From the NCBI RefSeq assembly GCF_030373445.1, contig NZ_JAUCYU010000007.1:158215-222214 (forward strand): a stretch of DNA of 64,000 nucleotides, read 5' to 3'. The translations under genes were made by a program, and so were the position numbers. Below, piece by piece: positions 27,335-36,344 of this stretch (its first letter is position 1; the number at the start of each line of letters is the position of its first letter). The notes beneath the pieces are model-generated. The model saw only the letters and a list, made by a program, of their open reading frames with translations, had not been told where the DNA came from and searched no databases. This DNA is from Roseovarius sp. GTDB taxonomy: Bacteria; Pseudomonadota; Alphaproteobacteria; Rhodobacterales; Rhodobacteraceae.

Positions 27335-28195
27335 ATGCTGAAGACGCTCAACCGGCCCGACGCCCTGAATGCGACGACGCAGTTCGTCGAAACCAAAGGC
27401 CGCACGCTGGCCTATCGCTCCATCGGCGAAGGCATCCCGATCCTGCTCTGCACCCGATTCCGGGCAACGCTCGACGACTGGGATCCGGCCTTTCTGGACG
27501 CGCTTGCACAGAACGGTTTTCGCGTGATCACCTTCGACTACTCCGGGCTGGGCAGGTCCACAGGCACCATGAGCTACGACCCGGCTGCGATGCTCTCCGA
27601 TCCGCTTGATCTGATCCGTGCGCTTGACCTTGAGGACGTGGTCCTCGGCGGATGGTCAATCGGCGGTATGGCCACGCAACTGTTGCTGACCCTCCATCCC
27701 GAGCGGATCCGGGCCATGATCCTGATCGGAACCACACCGCCAGGCGATCTGGTCAAAATGGCGGAGCAACTCTTCTACGACCTCGCTGGCCGGGAGAGTT
27801 ACAGTCTCGAGGATACGGCCGCGCTCTTCTTCGAACCGGCTTCCGAGGCCAGTCGTGCCGCCGCGGCCCGGTCGCAGTCCCGGATCAACGCCCGCACCAG
27901 TGACAAAAGCCCGCCGGTGCCGATCGAGTTTGCCCGCGCCCGCCTCGTCGGCGGGCCAGTCAACCCGGTCTTTCCGGCGCCGAACGTCATGGAGATGCTG
28001 ATGTCGACGCCTGTGCCGATCCTGCACATCGGTGGAGATCACGACATCATCTTTCCGGTGGAGAACTGGTACGCGCTGAACGGGCTACTGCCGACGACAA
28101 CACTGGTGACCTTCCCGGCCGCGGGTCACGGCCCCCAGCACCAGCATCCCGAACTCTCGGCGGCGATCATTGCGGGTTTTGTCGCGGACCACTGA
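27335..28195 (+). CDS. alpha/beta hydrolase
   Basis: A 286-residue cytoplasmic alpha/beta hydrolase. The nucleophile elbow is LGGWSIGGMATQ (G-W-S-I-G), strand 2 has FDYSGLGRS, the acid lies near HIGGDHDIIFP and the His in PAAGHGPQH. The HG oxyanion motif is replaced by LLCTRFRATLDDWD, a known variant. AAAGGAA precedes the ATG, which follows the catalase remnant directly. Substrate unknown; in the same transcription unit as two other hydrolases. Confidence 0.82.
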   Translation: MLKTLNRPDALNATTQFVETKGRTLAYRSIGEGIPILLCTRFRATLDDWDPAFLDALAQNGFRVITFDYSGLGRSTGTMSYDPAAMLSDPLDLIRALDLEDVVLGGWSIGGMATQLLLTLHPERIRAMILIGTTPPGDLVKMAEQLFYDLAGRESYSLEDTAALFFEPASEASRAAAARSQSRINARTSDKSPPVPIEFARARLVGGPVNPVFPAPNVMEMLMSTPVPILHIGGDHDIIFPVENWYALNGLLPTTTLVTFPAAGHGPQHQHPELSAAIIAGFVADH

Positions 28196-28300
28196 TCCCG
28201 GTTTCCCAACAGATCGGCGCGCCTTCCCCCAGACCGGGCCGATCTTCGGCGGCGCGCGCTTCCCGGCGCGCCGCCCCCACTCAAACCAAGGACGCACCCA

Positions 28301-29179
28301 ATGACGCAGAACCTGTCCCATACCTACCTGGAAGATCGCTACCGCCGGTCCGACGGCGCGCGGATCTTCTACCGGTCGTGGCGCCCCACGGCGGCCATTC
28401 GGGCAACCGTGGTTATCTGTCACGGGTTCAACTCCCACAGCGGTCAATACGGTGAGACCGCCGAGGCGCTCGTCGGCGCCGGTTTCCAGGTCTACGCGCT
28501 CGACCTGCGCGGCCGCGGTCGGTCGGAAGGCCCGCGTTTTCGGGTCCGGGACGTGGCCGAATATGTCGGCGATCTGGACGGTGTCATCGCCATCGCCCGG
28601 TCACGCGATCCCGCCCTGCCAGTCTTCCTGCTCGGCCACAGTGCGGGCGGCGTGGTCTCGACCAGCTACGCGCTGGATCACGGGCAGGTGCTTGCCGGTC
28701 TGATCTGCGAAAGCTTCGCCTTCCGCGTCCCCGCGCCCAGGGTCGCGCTTGCACTGATCCGGGTCATCGCCCGCGTGTTCCCGTCCCTGCCGGCCGTGAA
28801 GCTGAGGAACCGCGATTTCACGCGCGATGCCCAGGCGCTTGCCCGGCTTGATGCCGACCCGATGATCCGGAACGAGACCCAACCAGCAATCACCGTTGCC
28901 GCCATGCTTCGTGCGAACGACCGGCTGGAGCGCGATTTCGGCAGCATCACCCTGCCCGTGTTGATCCTGCATGGGACTGCAGACAAGGCGACTCTTCCCG
29001 CCGGCAGCGAGTTCTTCGACCGGCACGCCGGATCCTCCGACAGGACCCTGAAACTCTACGACCGCCACTACCACGACCTTCTGGCCGACCTCGGAAAGGA
29101 GGCGGTGCTGAAGGACATCATCGACTGGATCAACCCACGCATTCCCACTGATCCCACATCCCGAAGGAGCCCAACATGA
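28301..29179 (+). CDS. alpha/beta hydrolase, monoacylglycerol lipase/lysophospholipase-like
   Basis: A 292-residue serine hydrolase of the Hydrolase_4 group: VVICHGFNSHSGQYGETAEAL (oxyanion and lid start), YALDLRGRGRSEGPR, nucleophile in FLLGHSAGGVVS, acid in LHGTADKATLP and His in YDRHYHDLL. Enzymes of this layout cleave monoacylglycerols or lysophospholipids. Its stop overlaps the start of the next gene (ATGA). A 105-bp gap separates it from the previous hydrolase. Confidence 0.85.
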   Translation: MTQNLSHTYLEDRYRRSDGARIFYRSWRPTAAIRATVVICHGFNSHSGQYGETAEALVGAGFQVYALDLRGRGRSEGPRFRVRDVAEYVGDLDGVIAIARSRDPALPVFLLGHSAGGVVSTSYALDHGQVLAGLICESFAFRVPAPRVALALIRVIARVFPSLPAVKLRNRDFTRDAQALARLDADPMIRNETQPAITVAAMLRANDRLERDFGSITLPVLILHGTADKATLPAGSEFFDRHAGSSDRTLKLYDRHYHDLLADLGKEAVLKDIIDWINPRIPTDPTSRRSPT

Positions 29180-29922
29180 GACTACCCCTTAAGTTCGCCC
29201 GCCTTGTCGGCGTCACGTTCCTGTTTGCCCTGCCGTTCCAGACACTCTCCGCCGCGGAGACGTCCAAGACCAGCGTCTTGCCCACCGGCGGCGGACAGGC
29301 CCTTTTTGATCCCTCCGACGCGGTCATCCTGCTGCTTGATCATCAGACCGGCCTGTTCCAGACCGTGCAGGACATCGACGTGGACGATCTGCGCCGCAAT
29401 GTCGTGATGCTGACAAAGCTGGCAACGCTGCTCGACATCCCGGTGATCACGACAGCGTCGGAACCAAACGGGCCAAACGGTCCGCTCATGGCCGAGATCG
29501 ACGCCAATGCTCCGCAGGCACAGTACGTGCCGCGTCAGGGAGAGGTAAATGCCTGGGACAATGCCGATTTCGTGGCCGCCGTCGAGGCCACGGGACGGAA
29601 GACCCTGATCATGGCCGGCGTCTGGACCAGCGTCTGCGTGATGTTCCCGGCGCTCGACGCCAAGGCCGCTGGATACGAGGTCTATGCCGTGCTCGACGCG
29701 TCTGGCGATCCCAGCGAAATGGCCTCCCGCGTCTCGGTAGCCCGCTTCGCCCAGGCGGGCGTGGTTCCGACAACCACCAATGCGGTTCTCTCAGAAGCGC
29801 ACCGAACCTGGAACCGCCCCGAAGCGGCCGATCTGGCCCAGCTCTACGGATTGGTCGCACCCAACTACGCAGCCGTGATGGAAAGCTACGTCCGCGCGCA
29901 AGCTTCTGTCACGGTGGACTGA
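29176..29922 (+). CDS. exported isochorismatase-family hydrolase
   Basis: A 248-residue protein with a signal peptide (basic start, LVGVTFLFALPFQTLSA then AET) and a cysteine-hydrolase domain of the YcaC/isochorismatase type. The catalytic Asp is in LLLDHQTGLF and the nucleophile Cys in VWTSVCVMFPALDA. Most relatives are cytoplasmic, so an exported form is unusual. Substrate unknown. Translationally coupled to the hydrolase gene upstream; the last gene of the unit. Confidence 0.83.
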   Translation: MRLPLKFARLVGVTFLFALPFQTLSAAETSKTSVLPTGGGQALFDPSDAVILLLDHQTGLFQTVQDIDVDDLRRNVVMLTKLATLLDIPVITTASEPNGPNGPLMAEIDANAPQAQYVPRQGEVNAWDNADFVAAVEATGRKTLIMAGVWTSVCVMFPALDAKAAGYEVYAVLDASGDPSEMASRVSVARFAQAGVVPTTTNAVLSEAHRTWNRPEAADLAQLYGLVAPNYAAVMESYVRAQASVTVD

Positions 29923-30001
29923 TCGCCCGGTTGAAATGAAGACCCGGCGGCCGATGCGGTTGCCGGGCGCACGCCTCCGGAAGCTGGATTGTCGGAGGGT
30001 T

Positions 30002-32845
30002 TCAAACGGTCCGCGCGCGTGATTTGAGCAGAACCCGCGCCTCCTCGATATCCGGATCGTCAAGACCCTCGGTCAGGCGGCCAAGGGTTCTTTTCAGCCA
30101 GTCGGCCGCCTCCGCCTGCGTAATGTCGAGGGCAAGGCATGCGGCCGCGGCGCGGAGTTCAAGGATCAGGGAGGACTGGCTGCTTGCCAGAGACCGCGCG
30201 TCCTGCAGGAGCGACAGCGCCTCGGAAGACCTGGGAATCTTCTGGGCCATCGTCTCGCCCTTGCAGCGCAACAGTTCGGGCAGCCACCATGCATCGCCGG
30301 ATTGCCGTGCCCTGCCGATTGCAAGGTCAAGGACGGCGAGCGCCTCGTCCTCTCTGTCAGATCGGGCGAGGCCCATGGCCAGCACCCAGTCGTACCAGGA
30401 CATCAGCGACAGAAACCGGGCCGCCCTGAGTTGGCGAAGAGATGCCTCGAAAGCGCCGATGCGTCCGTCACCCTTCAGGATTTCGATCGCCATCGTCGCG
30501 CATTCAGCCGAACTGCGCCGGATGGCCATGGCCTGCCGTCCCGATGCCTCGACAAGCTCCGCAGCCACCGCAAATGCGCGATCCCACTGCCGGCGCTGAC
30601 ACAGCATGGGTATCATCACCTCGTTCAGGCAATAGCAGTGATAGAGCCCATGCTCAGGCGTCTTCAGGGCGGGCTCGATCTCGTCGAACAGTTTCCCGGC
30701 CTGGTCGGGAAGCCCGAGCATCCACAGGGTCTTTATTGCGAAGACGCGCGAGAATATGCCTGGATCGCTGCCAATTCGCATGTATCGCCCGGTATCGACC
30801 AGCGGTTGACGGCGTTCCACATCGCGCAGCAGACGCGACGACTGGGCCTGATCGCCGATGAAAGTGCTGGCGGATGCAATGCAATTGGCGGCGATCAGAT
30901 CGCCACTCGGGTCCGCGGCATCGATGCCGGTGGTTTCCAGTTGCCGTGCGATCGAGACGGCTTCGACCGGTTCACCGCGATAGACATAGAGCCAGAACAA
31001 GGCGGAGCGCGCCAGCCGGATGAAGGCGGCCTCGCCGAGATTCTGCGCGGCCTCATGTGCCTCCTCCATGGCGCGCCGAGACGCCTCGACCGGGCCGCAC
31101 GTCCCGAGCATGGCCGCGCCGCGATAGGCGAGAAGCTTCGTGCGTTCGGCATAGTAGGTACTTTCCTTGCCCTCGATCCGTGCAAGCCCGGCAGAGGCCC
31201 AGAACTCGCTTTCGGCCAGAAGCGAAAGCTGCATGAAAAGTGGAACCGACGCCGTTGCGAGAGCGACCGCATGCGAGACCTCGGCATCGTCCCCGAACGC
31301 CCACCGCAGCGCGCTGCGCAGGTTGGGCAGATTGGGCGCAACCGGCCCGAACCAGGAGACCGCTGCGGGAGCCTCGCCCTCGATGCGCGAACTGGCCGCC
31401 CGGTCGCACATGTACCGCACAAGGCGTCCCTGGAACTCCGGTTTCATCCCGCTTTCGGAAAGCCGCTCGCGGGCGAAGGCCCGCGTCGTGTCGAGCAGAC
31501 GAAACCCGTTGCGTTCATCGGCACGTTCGATCTTCAGCAGGGATTTGCGGTGCAGCGCGGCCAGCAGGACGATGATTTCGGACTCGGGCAAGTCCGTGTG
31601 ACGCGTCACGTTCAGGATGGCGTCGAGCGATGCAGCTCCTTCGAAGACGGAAAGCCGCTCAATCATAGCTTTCTCCCGATTGGACAATCGGTCGTAGCTC
31701 CACGCCAGCATGTCGTGAAGCGTGGCATGACGCGGGGTGGCCCTGCGATTGGGGTCCGGCGCCAGAGGCAGATGCGCCGACAGAGCCATTTCCAGGTCCG
31801 AAAGCCCCAGAACACTGGTCTGCGCGGCCGCCAGTTCGATGGCGAGCGGGATGCCGTCCAGCTTGGCACAGATCCTCGATACGGTCGCAACGTTGGTCTC
31901 CGTCAGGACAAGATCGCTGACCTCGGCACCTCTGTTGACGAAGAGTTCAATGGCGGGAAAATCTAGGGCGGTTTCGAGCGTGATGCGTTTTGAAGAGGCG
32001 CCCATATCCAGCGGAGGAAGTTCGAAGATCTGCTCCCCGCGAGCGCCAATGACTTCGCGGCTTGTGGTGAGTATCGCGATCGTCGGAACCGCCTCAAGGA
32101 GTCGGTCAACGATGTTGCGCACTGACTCCACGACCGGTTCGCAGCAGTCGAGAATGAGAACGGCATCCTTTCCGCCAAGCCATGTCGCGATCTCCGCGAC
32201 CGGATCGGAAGTGGCAAGGGTCCGCCCGAGCGCCGCCGAGATCTGCGCTACGGTGCCTTTAAAGTCCGCCGCGGCCGTCAAGTCGATCCAGACCGTTTCG
32301 CTGGTCCAGTCGTCCTCGACAATGGAGGCAAGCTCCCGCGCAACGGTCGTCTTCCCCATTCCGCCCGTTGCGACAATGCTTACAAGCCGGCCGGGGGCCA
32401 GCATTTCCGTGAGCTCCCGAAGTACGACGTCTCGCCCGAAGACCACCGCTCCACTTCCGCTGCCTCGGCTGCGGGATACGTCCATCTTGCGTTGCCTTGA
32501 CAGGTGGACAGCACAAGTAAGGACGTAACCCCTACCGGCGACGTTCTTGACGAGCGAGTTCCCAGGTTTTCTATCGCCCAGAACCTTCCGAAGCTCCGCA
32601 ATATGGACTCTCAAGCTGGCGTCGCCAACGTGGACGGCGGGCCAGACTCGATCCATCAATTCGGCGGTCGAGACGATCTGACCGTGATGCTGGAGCAGTA
32701 CGAACAGGATATCGAACGCTCGGGCACCTATGCGAAGATCAATCCCGTTCCGAGCCAATCGGCGTTCATTTGGCATCATTTCGAAGTCGGAAAACCGAAT
32801 AGTACCGATCGATAGTTGCACCCCAGAGGTCGAGTGATCACCCAT
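30002..32845 (-). CDS. large transcriptional regulator: winged helix, NB-ARC-type ATPase, helical repeats
   Basis: A 947-residue regulator. Residues 10-110 are an OmpR/CadC-type winged helix (FDILFVLLQHHGQIVSTAEL, HIAELRKVLGD). An STAND/NB-ARC-like ATPase follows with Walker A ATGGMGKTTVA (about 160), Walker B AVLILDCCEP (about 225) and LTTSREVIG (sensor). The rest is helical, probably TPR-like, and would sense a ligand or partner. It is read towards the hydrolase cluster and is separated from it by only 80 bp, so it is the likely regulator. Effector unknown. Confidence 0.85.
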   Translation of the reverse strand: MGDHSTSGVQLSIGTIRFSDFEMMPNERRLARNGIDLRIGARAFDILFVLLQHHGQIVSTAELMDRVWPAVHVGDASLRVHIAELRKVLGDRKPGNSLVKNVAGRGYVLTCAVHLSRQRKMDVSRSRGSGSGAVVFGRDVVLRELTEMLAPGRLVSIVATGGMGKTTVARELASIVEDDWTSETVWIDLTAAADFKGTVAQISAALGRTLATSDPVAEIATWLGGKDAVLILDCCEPVVESVRNIVDRLLEAVPTIAILTTSREVIGARGEQIFELPPLDMGASSKRITLETALDFPAIELFVNRGAEVSDLVLTETNVATVSRICAKLDGIPLAIELAAAQTSVLGLSDLEMALSAHLPLAPDPNRRATPRHATLHDMLAWSYDRLSNREKAMIERLSVFEGAASLDAILNVTRHTDLPESEIIVLLAALHRKSLLKIERADERNGFRLLDTTRAFARERLSESGMKPEFQGRLVRYMCDRAASSRIEGEAPAAVSWFGPVAPNLPNLRSALRWAFGDDAEVSHAVALATASVPLFMQLSLLAESEFWASAGLARIEGKESTYYAERTKLLAYRGAAMLGTCGPVEASRRAMEEAHEAAQNLGEAAFIRLARSALFWLYVYRGEPVEAVSIARQLETTGIDAADPSGDLIAANCIASASTFIGDQAQSSRLLRDVERRQPLVDTGRYMRIGSDPGIFSRVFAIKTLWMLGLPDQAGKLFDEIEPALKTPEHGLYHCYCLNEVMIPMLCQRRQWDRAFAVAAELVEASGRQAMAIRRSSAECATMAIEILKGDGRIGAFEASLRQLRAARFLSLMSWYDWVLAMGLARSDREDEALAVLDLAIGRARQSGDAWWLPELLRCKGETMAQKIPRSSEALSLLQDARSLASSQSSLILELRAAAACLALDITQAEAADWLKRTLGRLTEGLDDPDIEEARVLLKSRARTV

Positions 32846-32988
32846 TCCAGTTGCACGGCGTCAAGCAGATTTTTCCCTCGACATCTTTACGCCTGCTTGA
32901 GAGCAACACCAAAGGCTTTTTGAAGTCGAGCGGCGACGGGCCGCATGACCGGCCTCTGGTCCATCTGGTCGATACTTTCCGGTGCAAG

Positions 32989-33078
32989 TGGCGGAGAGAC
33001 AGGGATTCGAACCCTGGAGACGGTTTCCCGCCTACACGCGTTCCAGGCGTGCGCCTTCGACCACTCGGCCACCTCTCC
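32989..33078 (-). tRNA. tRNA-Ser (GGA)
   Basis: A 90-nt class II tRNA. Acceptor strands GGAGAGG / TCTCTCC pair, the discriminator is G and CCA is encoded. The D-arm contains GCCGAGTGGTC, the anticodon arm reads CACGCCTGGAACGCGTG with anticodon GGA, a long variable arm follows, and the T-arm is CAGGGTTCGAATCCCTG. It decodes UCC/UCU. It lies downstream of the AlaX gene on the same strand. Confidence 0.96.
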
Positions 33079-33147
33079 GTGCGGCTCTCTTTAGCCGCGG
33101 GGGCGCAGGCAGTTCAAGGGAATTCTTGGGGTTGGCGCGCCCGGGCG

Positions 33148-33867
33148 TCAGTCTTGCAGGTGCAGGCTCACCCGGCGGTTCTGGCGGCCCTTCTTCTCGA
33201 TCTTGCCAAGGCGCACCCGGCCGATCTCACCCGTCCGGGCGACATGGGTGCCGCCGCAGGGTTGCAGGTCGACCTGGTCGGCGCCCTCGCCGATACGGAC
33301 GAGGCGGATCTGCCCGGCCCCGCGCGGCGGTTGAACCGACATGGTCTTGACCAGTTCAGGCCGTGCGTCGAGCTCCGCCTCGGTGATCCAGTCCTGGCTT
33401 ACCGCCAGGTCGCGGGCGATCAGCGTGTTCAACGCCTCTTCCAGCTCCGCCTTGTCCCCGGGTGCGTCGGGCATGTCGAAATCGAGCCGGCCCTTGACCT
33501 CGGTAATCGATCCGCCCGTCACCGGGCGCGGTATGACGACCGACAGCAGGTGCAGCGCGGTGTGCATGCGCATATGCGCATGGCGCCGGTCCCAGTCGAG
33601 CACCTGTTCGACCCGCGCGCCCACCGGCGGCAGCGTGACCTCCTCGGCGGGCACGAGCGCGATGTCGCCGTCCCCGGCCTTCACCGCGGTCGCGATATGA
33701 GCATGGCCGCCCTCCCACGAAATGCGGCCGCCGTCCCCCGGCTGTCCGCCCCCGGTGGCATAGAAGACCGAGGCGTCGAGCACGATCCCGCCTTCGGGCG
33801 TGTGGCCGGTCACGGTGGCCTCCGCCTCGGTCCGGTAGGCATCCTTGAGGAAGAGAGGTTCAGTCAT
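33148..33867 (-). CDS. alanyl-tRNA editing protein AlaX
   Basis: A 239-residue free-standing relative of the AlaRS editing domain, which hydrolyses Ser-tRNA(Ala) or Gly-tRNA(Ala). The zinc site is visible as HMRMHTALHLL (HxxxH) and QPCGGTHVA (CxxxH). It opens with FLKDAYRTEAEATV, and FYATGGGQPGDGG is the conserved glycine motif. Its ATG overlaps the stop of the MscS gene. The neighbouring tRNA gene is tRNA-Ser, which may be chance. Confidence 0.9.
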   Translation of the reverse strand: MTEPLFLKDAYRTEAEATVTGHTPEGGIVLDASVFYATGGGQPGDGGRISWEGGHAHIATAVKAGDGDIALVPAEEVTLPPVGARVEQVLDWDRRHAHMRMHTALHLLSVVIPRPVTGGSITEVKGRLDFDMPDAPGDKAELEEALNTLIARDLAVSQDWITEAELDARPELVKTMSVQPPRGAGQIRLVRIGEGADQVDLQPCGGTHVARTGEIGRVRLGKIEKKGRQNRRVSLHLQD

Positions 33868-36344
33868 CGCGCGTCCGCGTCCCCGTCGGACCCGTCAGCC
33901 TCGCCGTCGGTCTCGCCGGTGCGGGCGTCCTCGATATCCTTACCGGTCAGGTGTGCGCGCGCATCCTCGACATCGCCGGTCGTGCTTGGCGCGCCGGGTT
34001 CGGATTCGGGCGGGGATTCGCCGCGCAGCACCTCGGGGTTGCGCAGCCAGACGTCGCGCTGGGCGAAGGGGATCTCGATCCCCTCCTCGGTGAAGCGCCG
34101 GGCGATCTCGTGGTTCATGTCGGAATGCACGGCCAGCACCCAGTTCACGTCACGCAGGATGGCGCGGATCTCGAAATCGAGCGAATCCGCCCCGAAGCCC
34201 CTGAAGACGATGAAGGGCGGGGTCGACATCAGCACCATCGGGTGCGCCTCGGCCACCTCCTTCAGGATGCCCTCGACCTTGCGCGTGTCGGTGCCATAGG
34301 CCACGCCCACCGGCACGATCACCCGGCCCACGGTGTTGCCGCGGGTATAGTTGGTGACGGTGCCGCTGATCAGGTCCGAATTGGGCACGATCACGTCGGA
34401 GCGGTCGAAGGTCTCGATCACCGTCGAGCGCACCGAGATGTCGCGCACCACGCCGTGCGTGCCGCCCACCTCGATCCAGTCGCCCTCGGAGATCGGCCGC
34501 TCGATCAGCAGGATGATGCCCGACACGAAGTTGGACACCACGTTCTGCAGGCCGAAACCGATGCCGACCGACAGTGCGCCCGCGACATAGCCAAGCGCGG
34601 TCAGGTCGATACCGGCGCTGGTGATGGCGATGATCGCGGCCAGGAAGATCCCAACGTAGCCGATGCCCGAGACGATGGCGTTCTGACCGCCCTGGTCGAG
34701 CTTCGTCTTGGGCAGCACGGTGTTCTTGAGCGTCCCCTGCAGCAGCCGGGTCGCCATGTAGCCGATCACGAAGACGATCACGAGCGTGAGGAAGATCGCC
34801 GGCGAAATCTGCGTGCCGCCGATGTCGAACCCCTGCAGGAGCCGGGAATAGATTTCCTTGAGGTCCGCCACCCGCGCGCCCCAGGCCAGCGCGAAGAACG
34901 GGATCGACATCAGCACCAGCACGAAACCGATCAGGATCGGGATCAGCGATTCCGCTGCGCCGTCCCGGTTGCCGGTCACCAGCACGTAGACCTCGGTCAC
35001 CAGCCTTTGCAGGATCAGCAGGATCGCCAGAAGCTCGAGCGAGGCCAGCGACGGGAACATCAGGAAATGCGCCAGCGTGAAATACCCCACCGACGCGAGA
35101 ACCGGCGAGATCAGCGACAGCAGGTTGAGCGCCAGCACGAGGAACCGGGTCAGCCGCGTGCGGTAGTTCTCGCTGCCTTCCAGTTCGACCTGGTTGCGCG
35201 TATGGGCCCGCAGCAGCCGCGCCAGCCGCAGCACCAGCAGCCCGGTCAGCACCAGCAGCGGGAAGAGCAGCGTGTTGGTCGTGGCCTCGCTCCAGCGTGA
35301 CAGCTCGGCGGTGTTCCGCACCAGCGCATAGGCCGCCACGACAAGGCCGAGCGCCGCCCCGGTCCAGCGCCCGCTGAAGCGCTGCGCGTCGTCCAGCACC
35401 AGCGGCAGGGTCCGTGCCTCCTTGGCAGGGAAGATTCGCGTGGCCAGCCAGCGCGCCATAAGGAAGACGAAGGCCGAGGGCAGCAGTGCCTCGACGAATT
35501 GCTCGGCCCGCAGGCCCAGGAGGCCGGTCTTGCTGACCGCCTCGATCAGCAGCGCGACGCCGATGAAGGGGAGGATCAGGCTGCCCAGCGACAGCGCGAA
35601 CCCTGCAAGCCAGCGCCCCGCGCCCGGATGATCGCCCAGCACCCACGCCGTCAGGCCGCGCGACCATCTCCGCCCGCGCACCACCAGCACGATCCCCAGT
35701 ACGAGAAAAACAAGGACAGCCGGCAGGTTGTCGCGGGTTTCATCCTGCCGGACCGGGTTGTTCCACCCGTTCCGCACCTCGCCGACCAGTTGCGTGGCGG
35801 TGGTGCCGACCGCCTGCAAGGCCGGCAGCCAATGGACCGGGTTCAGCGGCGAGGGCCCGAATTCCAGCAGTTCCTCGGCCTGCCTGTCACGGATGATCCG
35901 GTCGACGCCGCGAATGAGCCCGTCGGCGCGGCTATAGGCCAGCTCGGCCCGTTTCACCGGTGCCTGCAACTCGGCCAGACGGGCAGTCAGTGCCTGCCTC
36001 TGGGCCGCGATATCTTCCGACTCCGTGCCGTCTTCCGGTGCGTCGCCGAGCGCGGCGAGCTGTTGGCGCACCGTCGCGATGGTGCTGGCATTCTCGGATT
36101 GCGCGGCCAGGAAACGGTCGCGCCATTCCGCGAGATCCTCGCGCAGCGCCTCCAGCGCGGGGGTCGAGGCCCGGTTGTTCTCGACCGCCTCCTCCGCCCG
36201 GTCCGCGGTGCGCTCCCATGCCTCGTAGTCGACCGCCTGCCCGGCCGCCTGGGCCACGGCCTGCGGGACGATGACAAGCCCCGCCCCGGCACCGCCCACC
36301 AGCAGCGCCAGGAGAAGGCAAAGCGCCCGCAGAAGCCCCGTCAC
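33864..36344 (-). CDS. large MscS-family mechanosensitive channel (DUF3772 type)
   Basis: An 826-residue inner-membrane channel with a signal peptide (LLRALCLLLALLVGGAGA). A periplasmic coiled-coil region follows (residues 30-190), then about ten helices and the MscS core around 560-760. The pore-lining segment is GYVAGALSVGIGFGLQNVVSNF and the beta-domain reads ERPISEGDWIEVGGTHGVV. The acidic C-terminus is probably disordered. Such channels release solutes on hypo-osmotic shock. The start overlaps the cysK stop (ATGA) and the stop overlaps the AlaX start. Confidence 0.92.
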   Translation of the reverse strand: MTGLLRALCLLLALLVGGAGAGLVIVPQAVAQAAGQAVDYEAWERTADRAEEAVENNRASTPALEALREDLAEWRDRFLAAQSENASTIATVRQQLAALGDAPEDGTESEDIAAQRQALTARLAELQAPVKRAELAYSRADGLIRGVDRIIRDRQAEELLEFGPSPLNPVHWLPALQAVGTTATQLVGEVRNGWNNPVRQDETRDNLPAVLVFLVLGIVLVVRGRRWSRGLTAWVLGDHPGAGRWLAGFALSLGSLILPFIGVALLIEAVSKTGLLGLRAEQFVEALLPSAFVFLMARWLATRIFPAKEARTLPLVLDDAQRFSGRWTGAALGLVVAAYALVRNTAELSRWSEATTNTLLFPLLVLTGLLVLRLARLLRAHTRNQVELEGSENYRTRLTRFLVLALNLLSLISPVLASVGYFTLAHFLMFPSLASLELLAILLILQRLVTEVYVLVTGNRDGAAESLIPILIGFVLVLMSIPFFALAWGARVADLKEIYSRLLQGFDIGGTQISPAIFLTLVIVFVIGYMATRLLQGTLKNTVLPKTKLDQGGQNAIVSGIGYVGIFLAAIIAITSAGIDLTALGYVAGALSVGIGFGLQNVVSNFVSGIILLIERPISEGDWIEVGGTHGVVRDISVRSTVIETFDRSDVIVPNSDLISGTVTNYTRGNTVGRVIVPVGVAYGTDTRKVEGILKEVAEAHPMVLMSTPPFIVFRGFGADSLDFEIRAILRDVNWVLAVHSDMNHEIARRFTEEGIEIPFAQRDVWLRNPEVLRGESPPESEPGAPSTTGDVEDARAHLTGKDIEDARTGETDGEADGSDGDADAR

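Noticed and set aside
28301..29179. The third hydrolase as a polyhydroxyalkanoate or homoserine-lactone enzyme
   Set aside because: The motifs only support a general lipase/lysophospholipase-like serine hydrolase; no residue pattern specific to those enzymes is visible.
32887..33072. Open frame on the minus strand through the tRNA-Ser gene
   Set aside because: Entirely explained by the tRNA and its flank; no ribosome site.
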